Assembly (NCBI GenBank): GCA_900766245.1
Contig: CAAFUR010000033.1
Coordinates: 10,838 to 74,837 of the forward strand
Length of the DNA stretch: 64,000 bases
From: Veillonellaceae bacterium
GTDB lineage: Bacteria; Bacillota; Negativicutes; Veillonellales; Veillonellaceae
Reading direction: 5' to 3'
The position numbers and the translations under genes were made by a program. How positions within the stretch are numbered: the first letter of the stretch is position 1; the number at the start of each line of letters is the position of its first letter. This document shows, piece by piece, positions 16,584 to 25,025 of the stretch. Under the pieces are notes generated by a model. That model was not told where the DNA came from. It ran no database searches and was given only the letters and a program-made list of their open reading frames with translations.

Positions 16584-17237
16584 TTAGCTTTTTGCAATTG
16601 TATATACAGGAATGTCACCATCAAGGTTCACATTGAATGCGAAGTCCGGTGCTACGTGACTCACGAAAGCGCTGAACCATGCTTGGAAGGCAGCTGCCAT
16701 AATAATTGGATTGACGCCGGCTGTTTTCCAATAGGAAATTTGATTTTGGTGATTTCCGTACCAACTAAAGGTAGTATCAGTTTGCTCAATCACAGTATCG
16801 CTTGGGTCACAAGGCATGCCGTTCACGTAGTAGTCTTGCATCACCGTGTAAATAGCGGGTGCTGTTTGAGCAGTCAGTTTTTCTTTTGCTTCTGTACCGC
16901 ACATTGCGCCTTGTTTGATGAATGCTTCTAATACTGCATCGATACCGTCGTCTCCGCCACAATCCGTTAAATCTTTGATGAAAGTAGCTTCACGAACGGA
17001 AGAGGTTTGCAATTGGTTATGTAACCAACCGTGAATGTTGTTGTGGTCAATAATACGATCTAATTGACGATCTGGAGGAATTGGTTTTCCATATAAATCG
17101 ATAGCTGTTGCATGTAATTCATCGGCTAAATCATCAAGGCGAGTTTGCGCCTCTTTCTTAATCAGTTCTTCACGCTCAGCGATCAACTGAATTTTTTTAT
17201 ACAACCAAAAGTGAATGTGTCCAAGTACTGCTGACAT
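16584..17237 (-). CDS. Unrecognised conserved-looking soluble protein
   Basis: A 217-residue protein that I do not recognise. It has no signal peptide or membrane helix. It starts with MSAVLGHIHFWLYKKIQL, is rich in His, Trp, Asp and Glu, and contains isolated cysteines (DCGGDDG, MCGTEA, MPCDPSD) and a notable segment FSWYGNHQNQISYWK. It begins one base downstream of the reductase stop on the same strand, so the two are translationally coupled and probably work together. A redox or metal/heme-related role is only a guess from the neighbour. Confidence 0.6.
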   Translation of the reverse strand: MSAVLGHIHFWLYKKIQLIAEREELIKKEAQTRLDDLADELHATAIDLYGKPIPPDRQLDRIIDHNNIHGWLHNQLQTSSVREATFIKDLTDCGGDDGIDAVLEAFIKQGAMCGTEAKEKLTAQTAPAIYTVMQDYYVNGMPCDPSDTVIEQTDTTFSWYGNHQNQISYWKTAGVNPIIMAAAFQAWFSAFVSHVAPDFAFNVNLDGDIPVYTIAKS

Positions 17238-17238
17238 G

Positions 17239-18426
17239 TTAAGCTCCTTTTCGTGCGACTTCTAATTTAGAAACAAGATCATCTACTTCGATACCGTGAA
17301 TTTGAGCGGCTTGCCATAATGGTTCTCCCGTAGAAGAAGGGCAGCCAAGACAACCCATACCGATGGATTGTAATACAGGTACCGTTTGTGGATACATATC
17401 TATAATATCACGAATGATGGAATCTTTTGTAATAGCAATTTCAGATACATTGCGACCTGCATTGAGTTTTGCTACTAATTCATCGATGTCCATACCGTGG
17501 ATATTTGCCGCTTGCCATAAAGGTTCCCCAGTAGAAGAAGGGCAGCCAAGGCAACCCATACCCATGGATTGCAAGATAGGAATCAATTCTGGATACACTT
17601 CGACGACATGACGAACGATAGTATCTTTTGTAATGAGTTGTCCTGGTGAAAGTGGTGTCGCTCCTTTGTCATTAGCTGGCGTACTCGCTTCTGCAAGACC
17701 TGCATTGCCTTGACCCGGTAATTTGACCACTGGTTCTGCAGAGGATTTAGCAGTAACTGTTGGGGAATCCACTGTATCTAATACAGCAGCTCGGAATGCA
17801 TCAAGGCCGATGCGGTCAATGAATTGACCGATACGCTCGATTTGCGCATTTTCTTTATAGTAGGTAATCATGCGATCGATGATAGTAAGTACTTCCTCTT
17901 CAGTAGCTACTTCTGTAATTAAGTCACCCAAGCGTGGATGAGCACCAGCGCTACCACCTGCATAGATTTGCCAGCCTTGGTCATTACCGATAACACCGAT
18001 ATCTTTTGTAATTGCTTCGGAGCAAGAGTTAGGGCAGCCAGACACACCAATCTTCATTTTAGATGGCATTTCTTTGGAAATGTATTTTCGTTCTAATTGC
18101 ATGCCTAAATGTACGCTGTCTTGTTTCGCACGTTTACAGAATGTCGTGCCAGGGCAGACTTTCACAGAACGAACACGATTGGATACAGTGTGCGCTGGTT
18201 CCATGCCGAGCATGGCCCACGCTTTGTCCACATCTTCTGCGTTTAGGTTGGTAATCATGATGCGTTGAGCACCTGTAATTTTCAAAGTTGCGTGGAATGT
18301 GTTTGCCACGTCGATAAATTTTTGTAACATTTGTGGTTGTACGAAACCACCAGGTATGCGAGGGGTAATTGCGTACGTGCGTTTCCCGTTGCGGATACGT
18401 TGTAAATTGCCTGCCACTTGTGCCAT
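17239..18426 (-). CDS. Siroheme/4Fe-4S nitrite-sulfite reductase-like protein with two C-terminal DUF1858 domains
   Basis: A 395-residue protein. Residues 1-80 resemble the ferredoxin-like half-domain of nitrite/sulfite reductases. C91, C97, C131 and C135 (CPGTTFC and CPNSC) match the ligands of the siroheme-linked 4Fe-4S cluster. Only one reductase half is present, as in short anaerobic siroheme reductases. After a linker (about 225-262) come two DUF1858 domains (about 265-322 and 332-389) sharing GMGCLGCPSSTGEPLWQAA. The start at 18426 follows AAGGAG by 7 nt; an in-frame ATG at 18483 lacks such a site. The substrate (sulfite, nitrite or another small molecule) is not decided by sequence. 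Confidence 0.82.
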   Translation of the reverse strand: MAQVAGNLQRIRNGKRTYAITPRIPGGFVQPQMLQKFIDVANTFHATLKITGAQRIMITNLNAEDVDKAWAMLGMEPAHTVSNRVRSVKVCPGTTFCKRAKQDSVHLGMQLERKYISKEMPSKMKIGVSGCPNSCSEAITKDIGVIGNDQGWQIYAGGSAGAHPRLGDLITEVATEEEVLTIIDRMITYYKENAQIERIGQFIDRIGLDAFRAAVLDTVDSPTVTAKSSAEPVVKLPGQGNAGLAEASTPANDKGATPLSPGQLITKDTIVRHVVEVYPELIPILQSMGMGCLGCPSSTGEPLWQAANIHGMDIDELVAKLNAGRNVSEIAITKDSIIRDIIDMYPQTVPVLQSIGMGCLGCPSSTGEPLWQAAQIHGIEVDDLVSKLEVARKGA

Positions 18427-18727
18427 GTGTATCTCCTTAAAATTGAGTAAATGTTGTTCATGTTTATGTATGAAAGTAGGCATTGTTCCTAATGTAGATG
18501 ATATTGGATAGCCATAAGGTATCTAGTTAGTCTAGGAAGGAATGTATGCCTATTTGTAAGTTATGTAGTAGTATGTATAAAATTATAACAAGTATTTTGC
18601 ATCAAATTGTGTTAGCGTACAATTCCATGAAAATAAATTAGATAATTGCTATACATGACTAGGCGAAAGCCTATGCTCTTAGTATACTATAAGAAGTGAT
18701 TCTTGTATGTAGCTGAGGCAACGAATT
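18427..18727. other. Upstream region of the reductase operon, no gene
   Basis: About 300 nt between the reverse-strand reductase and the DnaA-box cluster. It should carry the reductase promoter on the minus strand, but I see no clear element beyond A+T-rich sequence. No operator or riboswitch was recognised. Confidence 0.4.
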
Positions 18728-18961
18728 TTATTCACAAATAATGCACGGCTTATACACGGAATAAATTAAGTTACACACAGATTTATCCACAAAAAGTGAT
18801 TAAGTAAAGAGAAAAATAAAAATCGAAGTAAGTTACTCTTAGTATATACACAATTCATACACAGGTTACTCACATAGTTATACACACACCAAAGGGTGGC
18901 AAGTGAATAACCAAGGGATTACACACAACATAGACACAGGATACCCACATAGTTATCCACA
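18728..18961 (+). promoter_or_regulatory. Dense DnaA-box cluster (oriC-like)
   Basis: Four exact TTATNCACA boxes occur at 18728 (TTATTCACA), 18783 (TTATCCACA), 18878 (TTATACACA) and 18953 (TTATCCACA). At least six single-mismatch boxes lie at 18750, 18771, 18855, 18866, 18902 (reverse) and 18919. Nearly all point the same way within about 235 bp. A strongly A+T-rich tract follows at 19091. Together with parAB/parS and gyrA nearby this is the layout of a replication origin or a DnaA-titrating locus. dnaA and dnaN themselves are not in the window. Confidence 0.75.
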
Positions 18962-19090
18962 GAATAGTGTATATGTTGCTGTGATTACATAGGTGTGGAT
19001 TGGATCATGATAGTACTCTGATGGAGTAATCGTGTGTGCAAATGAGTCATATATGTATAGTGTTTATTAGGTGTCAGGAAATTGTAGGTT

Positions 19091-19152
19091 AGATTTATAA
19101 ATAAATTTTATAATATATTAATTTTGATATATATAATATATAAATCTAGTTA
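19091..19152. other. A+T-rich tract, candidate DNA unwinding element
   Basis: About 60 bp with only a few G/C pairs, containing repeated TATAA/ATATA runs, located about 130 bp after the DnaA-box cluster and just before the SfsA gene. Its position fits an unwinding element; it may also hold the SfsA gene promoter. Confidence 0.5.
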
Positions 19153-19167
19153 TGAATAAGGAAAAGT

Positions 19168-20328
19168 ATGAAAGTATTATATGAAAATGTACAGGTTGCT
19201 ACCTTTGTAGAGCGACCCAACCGATTTGTAGTCCATTTAGAATTACAGGGACAGATGATTGCAGCCCATTTGCCGAACCCAGGTCGGATGTGGGAACTTC
19301 TTTTTGTAGGGGTGAAGATGTATGTGGTACATCATCCCAAAGAAGGAGCAAAAACACAATATCGTGTCATCGGTATTGAACGGGATGGTGTGCCTATCAT
19401 GTTAGACACCAATTATTGTAATGACATGGCGGAGTACATGGTCGGAGAACAACTTATCCCTGGGTGGGAAGAGTGGCGTGTAGTACGCCGGGAGTACACT
19501 GTGGGTCATAGTCGATTTGACTTACTCCTCACCAATGATAAGGAAGAACACTTTTTACTGGAAGTGAAGTCTTGCACACTATTTGGTGATCAAGGGGCGA
19601 TGTTCCCTGATGCGGTGACGGAGCGTGGTCGAAAACATTTACTGCACTTACAAGAGTTACAACAAGAAGGATACCGTACAGGGATTCTGTTCTTAGTGCA
19701 GTGGGAACGGGCTCTGTGGTTCTCCCCAGACTTTCACACAGATTTGGAATTTACCAAAACATTTATTGAGGTAGCACCGCAGTTAGACTGGAAGGCTATG
19801 GCATTACAGTGGACCTCAGATTTCAATAGACCGAGGGTGGTGCGAGAATGCTTGTACAATGATGAAGCGGTGCGCCTAGAAGCGGAGGACCGAGGGGACT
19901 ACCTCATGGTCTTGCAGGTGGAAGAGCCAGTGACCGTAACTATTGGTAGCAAGGGAGATATGCACTTTACACCTGGGTATTATATCTATGTAGGGTCAGC
20001 GAAGGCAAATTTAGAAAAGCGTATTGAACGTCATAAACGGAAGCGGAAAAAGAAACATTGGCATTTAGATTATTTGCGCAGTGTCAGCACGGTTGTGGCA
20101 GCCTTACCGATTCGTAGCTCCAGTGATTTAGAGTGCGAATTGGCAAAGGCGATGAAGGCTATTAGCGTAGACGATGTGAAAGGCTTTGGTTGCAGTGATT
20201 GTCATTGTGAGTCCCACCTATTCAAGATGGATGTGAACCCTATCCACGATGAACGCTTTATGATCGATGTGGTGGAACAGTTCCGTATGAATCGATTAAA
20301 TGAGGCGATGTTAGACTTTCGCAAATAA
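19168..20328 (+). CDS. sfsA: SfsA protein fused to a DUF123 (GIY-YIG-like) domain
   Basis: A 386-residue two-domain protein. Residues 1-235 are SfsA: RPNRFVVHLELQGQ, HLPNPGRM and a nuclease-like motif RFDLLL...LEVKSCTL (D118, E132, K134). Residues about 244-355 match DUF123, a GIY-YIG-related fold, with GYYIYVGSA (270-278), a very basic stretch (RHKRKRKKKHWH) and the Cys/His segment GCSDCHCESH. SfsA was first described as a sugar-fermentation regulator but the fold suggests nucleic-acid cleavage. A fusion of two nuclease-like modules beside an oriC-like region suggests DNA work; that is inference. The start is the ATG at 19168, after a weak AAGGAAAAGT. Confidence 0.88.
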   Translation: MKVLYENVQVATFVERPNRFVVHLELQGQMIAAHLPNPGRMWELLFVGVKMYVVHHPKEGAKTQYRVIGIERDGVPIMLDTNYCNDMAEYMVGEQLIPGWEEWRVVRREYTVGHSRFDLLLTNDKEEHFLLEVKSCTLFGDQGAMFPDAVTERGRKHLLHLQELQQEGYRTGILFLVQWERALWFSPDFHTDLEFTKTFIEVAPQLDWKAMALQWTSDFNRPRVVRECLYNDEAVRLEAEDRGDYLMVLQVEEPVTVTIGSKGDMHFTPGYYIYVGSAKANLEKRIERHKRKRKKKHWHLDYLRSVSTVVAALPIRSSSDLECELAKAMKAISVDDVKGFGCSDCHCESHLFKMDVNPIHDERFMIDVVEQFRMNRLNEAMLDFRK

Positions 20329-20476
20329 AAGCACAAGAATATTTATACAATATATACGTTCATAAGTGTTTATATTTGAGTGTATTGAAACTTTCATGTA
20401 AAAAGATAGAAAAAAAGTGCATAAAATGGTATAATAAATTAGTTATATAATCAGTGTTGTAAAATGAGGTGATACA

Positions 20477-22951
20477 ATGGAGGAAAAGGCTTGGAGTCAC
20501 GGCAAGATTCTGCCGGTCCAAATCGATAAAGAAATGCGCAGCTCCTATATCGATTACGCCATGAGCGTTATCGTTATGCGCGCCCTTCCAGATGTACGTG
20601 ATGGGTTAAAACCTGTACACCGTCGTATTCTATATGCGATGCATGAAACAGGCATGACGCCGTCGAAACCGTACAAAAAATCGGCTCGTATCGTCGGCGA
20701 CGTACTTGGTAAATACCATCCACATGGTGATAGTTCTGTGTATGACGCAACGGTGCGTTTAGCCCAAGATTTTAATACAAGATATCCACTCGTGGATGGT
20801 CATGGTAACTTCGGTTCTATTGACGGCGACTCTGCAGCAGCTATGCGGTATACAGAAGTTCGTATGTCTCGTATTGCGACAGAAATGCTCGCAGATATTG
20901 AGAAAAAAACAGTGGACTTCATGCCGAACTATGACGAATCCTTGGAAGAACCAACTGTACTTCCTGCTAAGATTCCGAACTTGTTGATCAATGGTTCCGC
21001 TGGTATTGCCGTTGGGATGGCCACAAATATTCCGCCCCACAATCTAGGAGAAGTGGTAGATGGTCTTGTAATGCTTATCGACGATCCAGAGGTAGATGTG
21101 AATCAATTGATGACGGCTATCAAAGGTCCAGACTTCCCAACAGGGGCTTCTATCCTTGGTCGTGATGGTATTAAAAAGGCCTATGCCACAGGTCGTGGTA
21201 GCATTAAAATGCGTGCGAAAGCGCACATTGAGGCTATGACGAAAGGGAAACATCGCATCGTGGTTACAGAAATTCCGTACCAAGTAAACAAAGCGCGCTT
21301 GATTGCAACCATTGCAGATTTAAGCCGTGATAAAGTGGTGGACGGCATTACGGCCCTTCGTGATGAAAGTGACCGCCGTGGTCTTCGCATCGTTATCGAA
21401 TTGCGTGCGGACGTGCAACCAGATATTGTGTTGAACAAACTATATAAACACACACAATTACAAGATACATTCGGTGTGATTATGTTGGCATTGGTGAAAG
21501 GCCATCCAAAAGTATTGACTTTGAAAGAAGTGTTAGGTCACTACTTAACGCACCGTCAAGAAGTCATCGTACGCCGTACAGAGTTCGATTTAGCGAAAGC
21601 AGAAGCACGTGCGCATGTATTGGAAGGTTTGTTGATTGCTTTAGATCATATTGATGAAGTAATCCATACGATCCGCAGTTCTCAAACTACAGATATTGCT
21701 CGTACCGCTTTGATTGAAAAGTTTAACCTTACAGAAATTCAAGCGAACGCTATCTTAGATATGCGCTTAGCTCGTTTAACAGGTTTGGAACGTGAAAAAA
21801 TCGAAGAAGAACATGCAGCCTTATTGGTGTTGATTGCGGACTTAAAAGCCATCCTAGCTTCCGATGAACGTCAACGTGAGATCATCAAAGAAGAGCTGAT
21901 TGCTATAAAAGAAAAATATGGCGATAAACGTCGTAGTGAAATCACTATTGATACATCTGACTTCGATGTGGAAGATTTAATTGCTGACGAAGAAATGGTT
22001 ATCACCTTAACTCGTCAAGGTTATATCAAACGCATGAATGCTAATGTGTACCGTAACCAACATAAAGGTGGCGTAGGCGTTGTGGGTATGAAAACAAAAG
22101 AAGACGATTATGTAGCACAAATCATGCATGTGCGCACTCATAATACATTGTTATTCTTCACATCCACAGGTCGTGCATACCGTTTGAAAGCTTATGAAGT
22201 GCCAGAAGCATCTAGCCGTAACTCTCGTGGTACAGCTATCATCAATGTACTTCCTCTTAATGTAGGGGAAACAGTGACGAACATGATTGACTTAGAACGC
22301 ATCTCCAGTGATGTGAACTTGTTTATGGTCACAAAACAAGGTGTTGTGAAACGTACATCCATCGATGAGTATCGCAACATTCGCCGTGGTGGCTTGAATG
22401 CAGTGGCATTGGACGAAGGGGATCAGTTGATCTCTGTGGGCTTGACCTATGGCAACCAAGATGTATTGTTAGGTACGAAAAAAGGTATGGCTATTCGCTT
22501 CCATGAAAGTGACGTACGTTTGTTGAAACGTGCTGCTCGTGGTGTGAAAGGTATCAACTTAAACGCTGGCGACGAAGTTGTCGGTGCTAGCATCATCCAC
22601 GGTACTGGCGAAGAATGTCAAGTCTTTACTATCAGTGAAGAAGGTTATGGCAAACGCAATGTAGAAAGCTCCTACACAGTACAAAAACGTGGTGGCAAAG
22701 GGACGAAAAACTTTAAAATCACCGATAAAACTGGCGAAGTCGTAGCTGTAGAAATCGTAAATGACAACGATGAAATGATGCTAATTTCTGAACAAGGTAA
22801 GATCATTCGCTTTGACGTGAACGACATTGCCGTGAAGAAAAGCAAAGCTATTTCTGGTGTGAAAACACAGAACTTAGACGAAGGAGATAAAATTGCCTCT
22901 GTGGCGGTAATCTCTGGGGAAGAGTTAAAAGAAGACGAAAGCTTGTTTTAG
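20477..22951 (+). CDS. gyrA: DNA gyrase subunit A
   Basis: GyrA is the cleaving subunit of gyrase, which introduces negative supercoils. The 824-residue protein has the catalytic tyrosine Y125 (AAMRYTEVRMS) and a six-bladed C-terminal domain with the GyrA-box-like QKRGGKG. In the quinolone-resistance region, HPHGDSSVYDA has Ser (S86) and Asp (D90) at the positions equal to E. coli S83 and D87, so no classic resistance change is present. The start ATG follows GAGGTGATAC. gyrB is not adjacent, unlike the common gyrB-gyrA order. A structured repeat begins right after the stop codon. Confidence 0.97.
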   Translation: MEEKAWSHGKILPVQIDKEMRSSYIDYAMSVIVMRALPDVRDGLKPVHRRILYAMHETGMTPSKPYKKSARIVGDVLGKYHPHGDSSVYDATVRLAQDFNTRYPLVDGHGNFGSIDGDSAAAMRYTEVRMSRIATEMLADIEKKTVDFMPNYDESLEEPTVLPAKIPNLLINGSAGIAVGMATNIPPHNLGEVVDGLVMLIDDPEVDVNQLMTAIKGPDFPTGASILGRDGIKKAYATGRGSIKMRAKAHIEAMTKGKHRIVVTEIPYQVNKARLIATIADLSRDKVVDGITALRDESDRRGLRIVIELRADVQPDIVLNKLYKHTQLQDTFGVIMLALVKGHPKVLTLKEVLGHYLTHRQEVIVRRTEFDLAKAEARAHVLEGLLIALDHIDEVIHTIRSSQTTDIARTALIEKFNLTEIQANAILDMRLARLTGLEREKIEEEHAALLVLIADLKAILASDERQREIIKEELIAIKEKYGDKRRSEITIDTSDFDVEDLIADEEMVITLTRQGYIKRMNANVYRNQHKGGVGVVGMKTKEDDYVAQIMHVRTHNTLLFFTSTGRAYRLKAYEVPEASSRNSRGTAIINVLPLNVGETVTNMIDLERISSDVNLFMVTKQGVVKRTSIDEYRNIRRGGLNAVALDEGDQLISVGLTYGNQDVLLGTKKGMAIRFHESDVRLLKRAARGVKGINLNAGDEVVGASIIHGTGEECQVFTISEEGYGKRNVESSYTVQKRGGKGTKNFKITDKTGEVVAVEIVNDNDEMMLISEQGKIIRFDVNDIAVKKSKAISGVKTQNLDEGDKIASVAVISGEELKEDESLF

Positions 22952-22952
22952 T

Positions 22953-23120
22953 AGCGGCTTTCTTGCCTTTCATAATTGCGTATAAAGGAAGAGCACGGTA
23001 TACCCCTCACAAACGGTATTTCATAATGTTTGTTCGGGGCACACCGTGCTCTTCTTGCGTTTGCAGAATGTATCAAATAAGGGGGCAAGAAAGACCACTT
23101 CTATAATGGCGCTTTTCTGC
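22953..23120 (+). repeat. Structured repeat, copy 2 (nested inverted repeats)
   Basis: The core at 22987-23057 is identical to 454-524 except for one loop base. The outer stem pairs 22953-22967 (AGCGGCTTTCTTGCC) with 23084-23099, about 15 pairs with one bulge. These bases differ completely from the outer stem of copy 1, yet pairing is kept. A third segment at 23111-23120 (GCTTTTCTGC) could compete for the right arm, as in copy 1. It starts immediately after the gyrA stop, so it may contribute to gyrA termination. Confidence 0.7.
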
Positions 23121-23194
23121 ATTGAATTTTATCGATGAATAGCATATAATAGTAATGTTATATCATAAAATCAGAGTATTAGGAGGCGAGTCCT

Positions 23195-24115
23195 ATTTTA
23201 GACTTCAAGCGTTTTACCTTAGAAGATAAGCCCCGTATTGATGCGTATTTTGGAGAGCATCATTATGAAGCGTCAGATAATAGTTTTACCACATTGTTTA
23301 TGTGGCAAGATATTTATGGCATTACTTGGGCAGAAGAAGAAGGCGTGTTATTTATTAAAGGTGGTGGAGTGACAGAATCTCCATTTATGTTACCACCGTT
23401 CGCAGGAAAAGATGCCAAGTTTGTAGATGGATTACAAATGGCGAAAGAGTGGTTCAAGGAAAATCAAATTCCATTCTTGTTAAAAGGTGTAAACCCAATC
23501 ATGATGGAACGGATGCAAAAGCTGTGTCCAGACTGCTATGAATTTACACCAGACCGTGACAACTTTGAATATATTTACCGTACAGAAGATATGATTACTT
23601 TAGCGGGTAAAAAGTTGCGCCAAAAGAAAAATCATTTGAACCAATTCCGTATGCAATATTCTAACTATGAATATATGCCAATTGATGAAAATACGATTCC
23701 TCTTTGTCGTGAAGCGGCAGCACAATGGGTGGAGACACACCATGAAGAGGGCATTGAAGATGAATTAACTGCTATCAATTTGCTGTTTGATCATTGGGAT
23801 GCATTGGGCCTTGTAGGTGGTTGCATTAAATTGTTCGGACGAGTAGAAGCTTTCACCATTGGGGAAATGTTGAATGAGTATATGGCGCTCATTCATATTG
23901 AAAAAGCAAATCCAACTATCCGTGGTTTGTACCAAGCTATCAATAATGAATTCATTCGTCATGAATTTGCAGATACAAAGTTTATCAATCGTGAAGAAGA
24001 TATGGGCTTGCCTGGTCTTCGCATGGCGAAAGAGTCGTACAACCCAGATCATTTTGCTGAAAAATATGATGCTCGTTGTGCAAAACAAGGCGCTTGTGAG
24101 GATAGTCATCCATGA
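23195..24115 (+). CDS. DUF2156 family protein, apparent ATT start
   Basis: The family is related to the C-terminal domain of phosphatidylglycerol lysyltransferases and has a double GNAT-like fold. The first canonical start in frame would be TTG at 23288 or ATG at 23294, but the coding frame continues upstream with family-like sequence (LDFKRFTLEDKPRIDAYF, then EASDNSFTTLFMWQ). A perfect AGGAGG lies at 23181-23186, eight bases before an ATT at 23195, and a stop occurs at 23180. I therefore start at ATT, giving about 306 residues. The protein has no membrane segment, so it may be a soluble aminoacyl- or acyl-transferase. It overlaps the LysE gene by 4 nt. Confidence 0.78.
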   Translation: MLDFKRFTLEDKPRIDAYFGEHHYEASDNSFTTLFMWQDIYGITWAEEEGVLFIKGGGVTESPFMLPPFAGKDAKFVDGLQMAKEWFKENQIPFLLKGVNPIMMERMQKLCPDCYEFTPDRDNFEYIYRTEDMITLAGKKLRQKKNHLNQFRMQYSNYEYMPIDENTIPLCREAAAQWVETHHEEGIEDELTAINLLFDHWDALGLVGGCIKLFGRVEAFTIGEMLNEYMALIHIEKANPTIRGLYQAINNEFIRHEFADTKFINREEDMGLPGLRMAKESYNPDHFAEKYDARCAKQGACEDSHP

Positions 24116-24720
24116 CCTACTTTTGGGAAGGATTGCTCATCGGGTTTGCCGTGTTGGCGCCCATAGGAATGCAGAATTTATTTATTATTAATACAGCATT
24201 GGTACAAAAGGTGTCACGTATTATTACAACGATTTTAATCGTGGCATTTTTCGACCTCACCTTGAGCGTGTCAGCCTTTTATGGCATCGGTGCTATCTTT
24301 GACATATGGCCATTTTTGAAAGGCATCGTTTTATTGCTAGGTGGGGCGGTTATCTTTTACATGGGCTACACCGTGTTCAATTCGGAGCCGAATGTATCTC
24401 ATGTAGATACGAATGTGACCATCTGGAACATTGTTACCACTGCCTTTGCGGTGGCATGGCTGAATCCACAGGCACTTATCGATGTGACCATGATGTTCGG
24501 TGCTGTGAAAGCCAGCATTCCAGAAGAAGCCTCTCTCTATTTCTTGTTGGGATACATCGTGTCAGCCTTTGTTTGGTTTGGAGCGTTATCGACGATCATT
24601 CACAAACTATCAAAGCGCATCAAGATTTCGCAATTGGTATGGATTAATCGGATTTGTGGGTTGATCTTATTCGGGTATGGCGCTAAATTGTTTATAGATG
24701 GAGTGTTATTGTATATATAA
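24112..24720 (+). CDS. LysE/RhtB family amino-acid exporter
   Basis: A 202-residue membrane protein with about six helices and the family start LLIGFAVLAPIGMQNLFIIN, followed by FFDLTLSVSAFYG and WLNPQALIDV. LysE-type exporters remove basic or other amino acids from the cytoplasm. The start codon overlaps the stop of the DUF2156 gene (ATGA), so the two are translated together. A terminator follows. The substrate cannot be read from the sequence. Confidence 0.88.
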   Translation: MTYFWEGLLIGFAVLAPIGMQNLFIINTALVQKVSRIITTILIVAFFDLTLSVSAFYGIGAIFDIWPFLKGIVLLLGGAVIFYMGYTVFNSEPNVSHVDTNVTIWNIVTTAFAVAWLNPQALIDVTMMFGAVKASIPEEASLYFLLGYIVSAFVWFGALSTIIHKLSKRIKISQLVWINRICGLILFGYGAKLFIDGVLLYI

Positions 24721-24869
24721 ATAGATACATACATCATGTCTTGCACCTTTCAATGAAATGCTGTCATATTTAAAATAACTCATATCACCCTTGCTTCTAG
24801 ATTTTAGAAATTAAAAGAAGTATACTTATATGCAATAATTGGGGTATGTGTTCGAGGATGCATGCTTGA

Positions 24870-24896
24870 AAGAGTCAGCTAAGCTGGCTCTTTTTC
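24870..24896 (+). terminator. Terminator after the LysE gene
   Basis: AGAGTCAGC (24871-24879) pairs with GCTGGCTCT (24883-24891, one G-T pair), loop TAA, followed by TTTTT. Confidence 0.8.
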
Positions 24897-24929
24897 TATG
24901 TCTGTAAACTTTCACAAAAGAAGTGTATA

Positions 24930-24959
24930 AAGGGTCTAGCAGTAGGCCCTTATTTTTTT
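24930..24959 (+). terminator. Second hairpin with T-run, before the Eis-like gene
   Basis: AAGGGTCT pairs imperfectly with AGGCCCTT and is followed by ATTTTTTT. It is a back-up terminator for the LysE operon. Confidence 0.65.
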
Positions 24960-25025
24960 ATATAATAATAGAATAAAGTATACGAACTGTTTTCTATGTA
25001 CCATAGCGATGGAAGAGGGGTTATT

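Larger units (their letters stand above)
24721..25025 (+). other. Intergenic region with two hairpins and a GACTTTCAC-like 8-mer
   Basis: It contains the terminators at 24870 and 24930, an ACTTTCAC at 24908-24915, and a TATAAT-like element around 24961 ahead of the Eis-like gene. No gene is visible. Confidence 0.5.

Noticed and set aside
18728..18961. Reading the TTATNCACA repeats as a CRISPR array or iteron plasmid origin
   Set aside because: Repeats are short 9-mers at irregular spacing that match the DnaA box, with no spacers, no Rep gene and chromosomal neighbours.
20829..20860. Quinolone-resistance mutation in gyrA
   Set aside because: The Ser and Asp at the key positions of the resistance region are unchanged.
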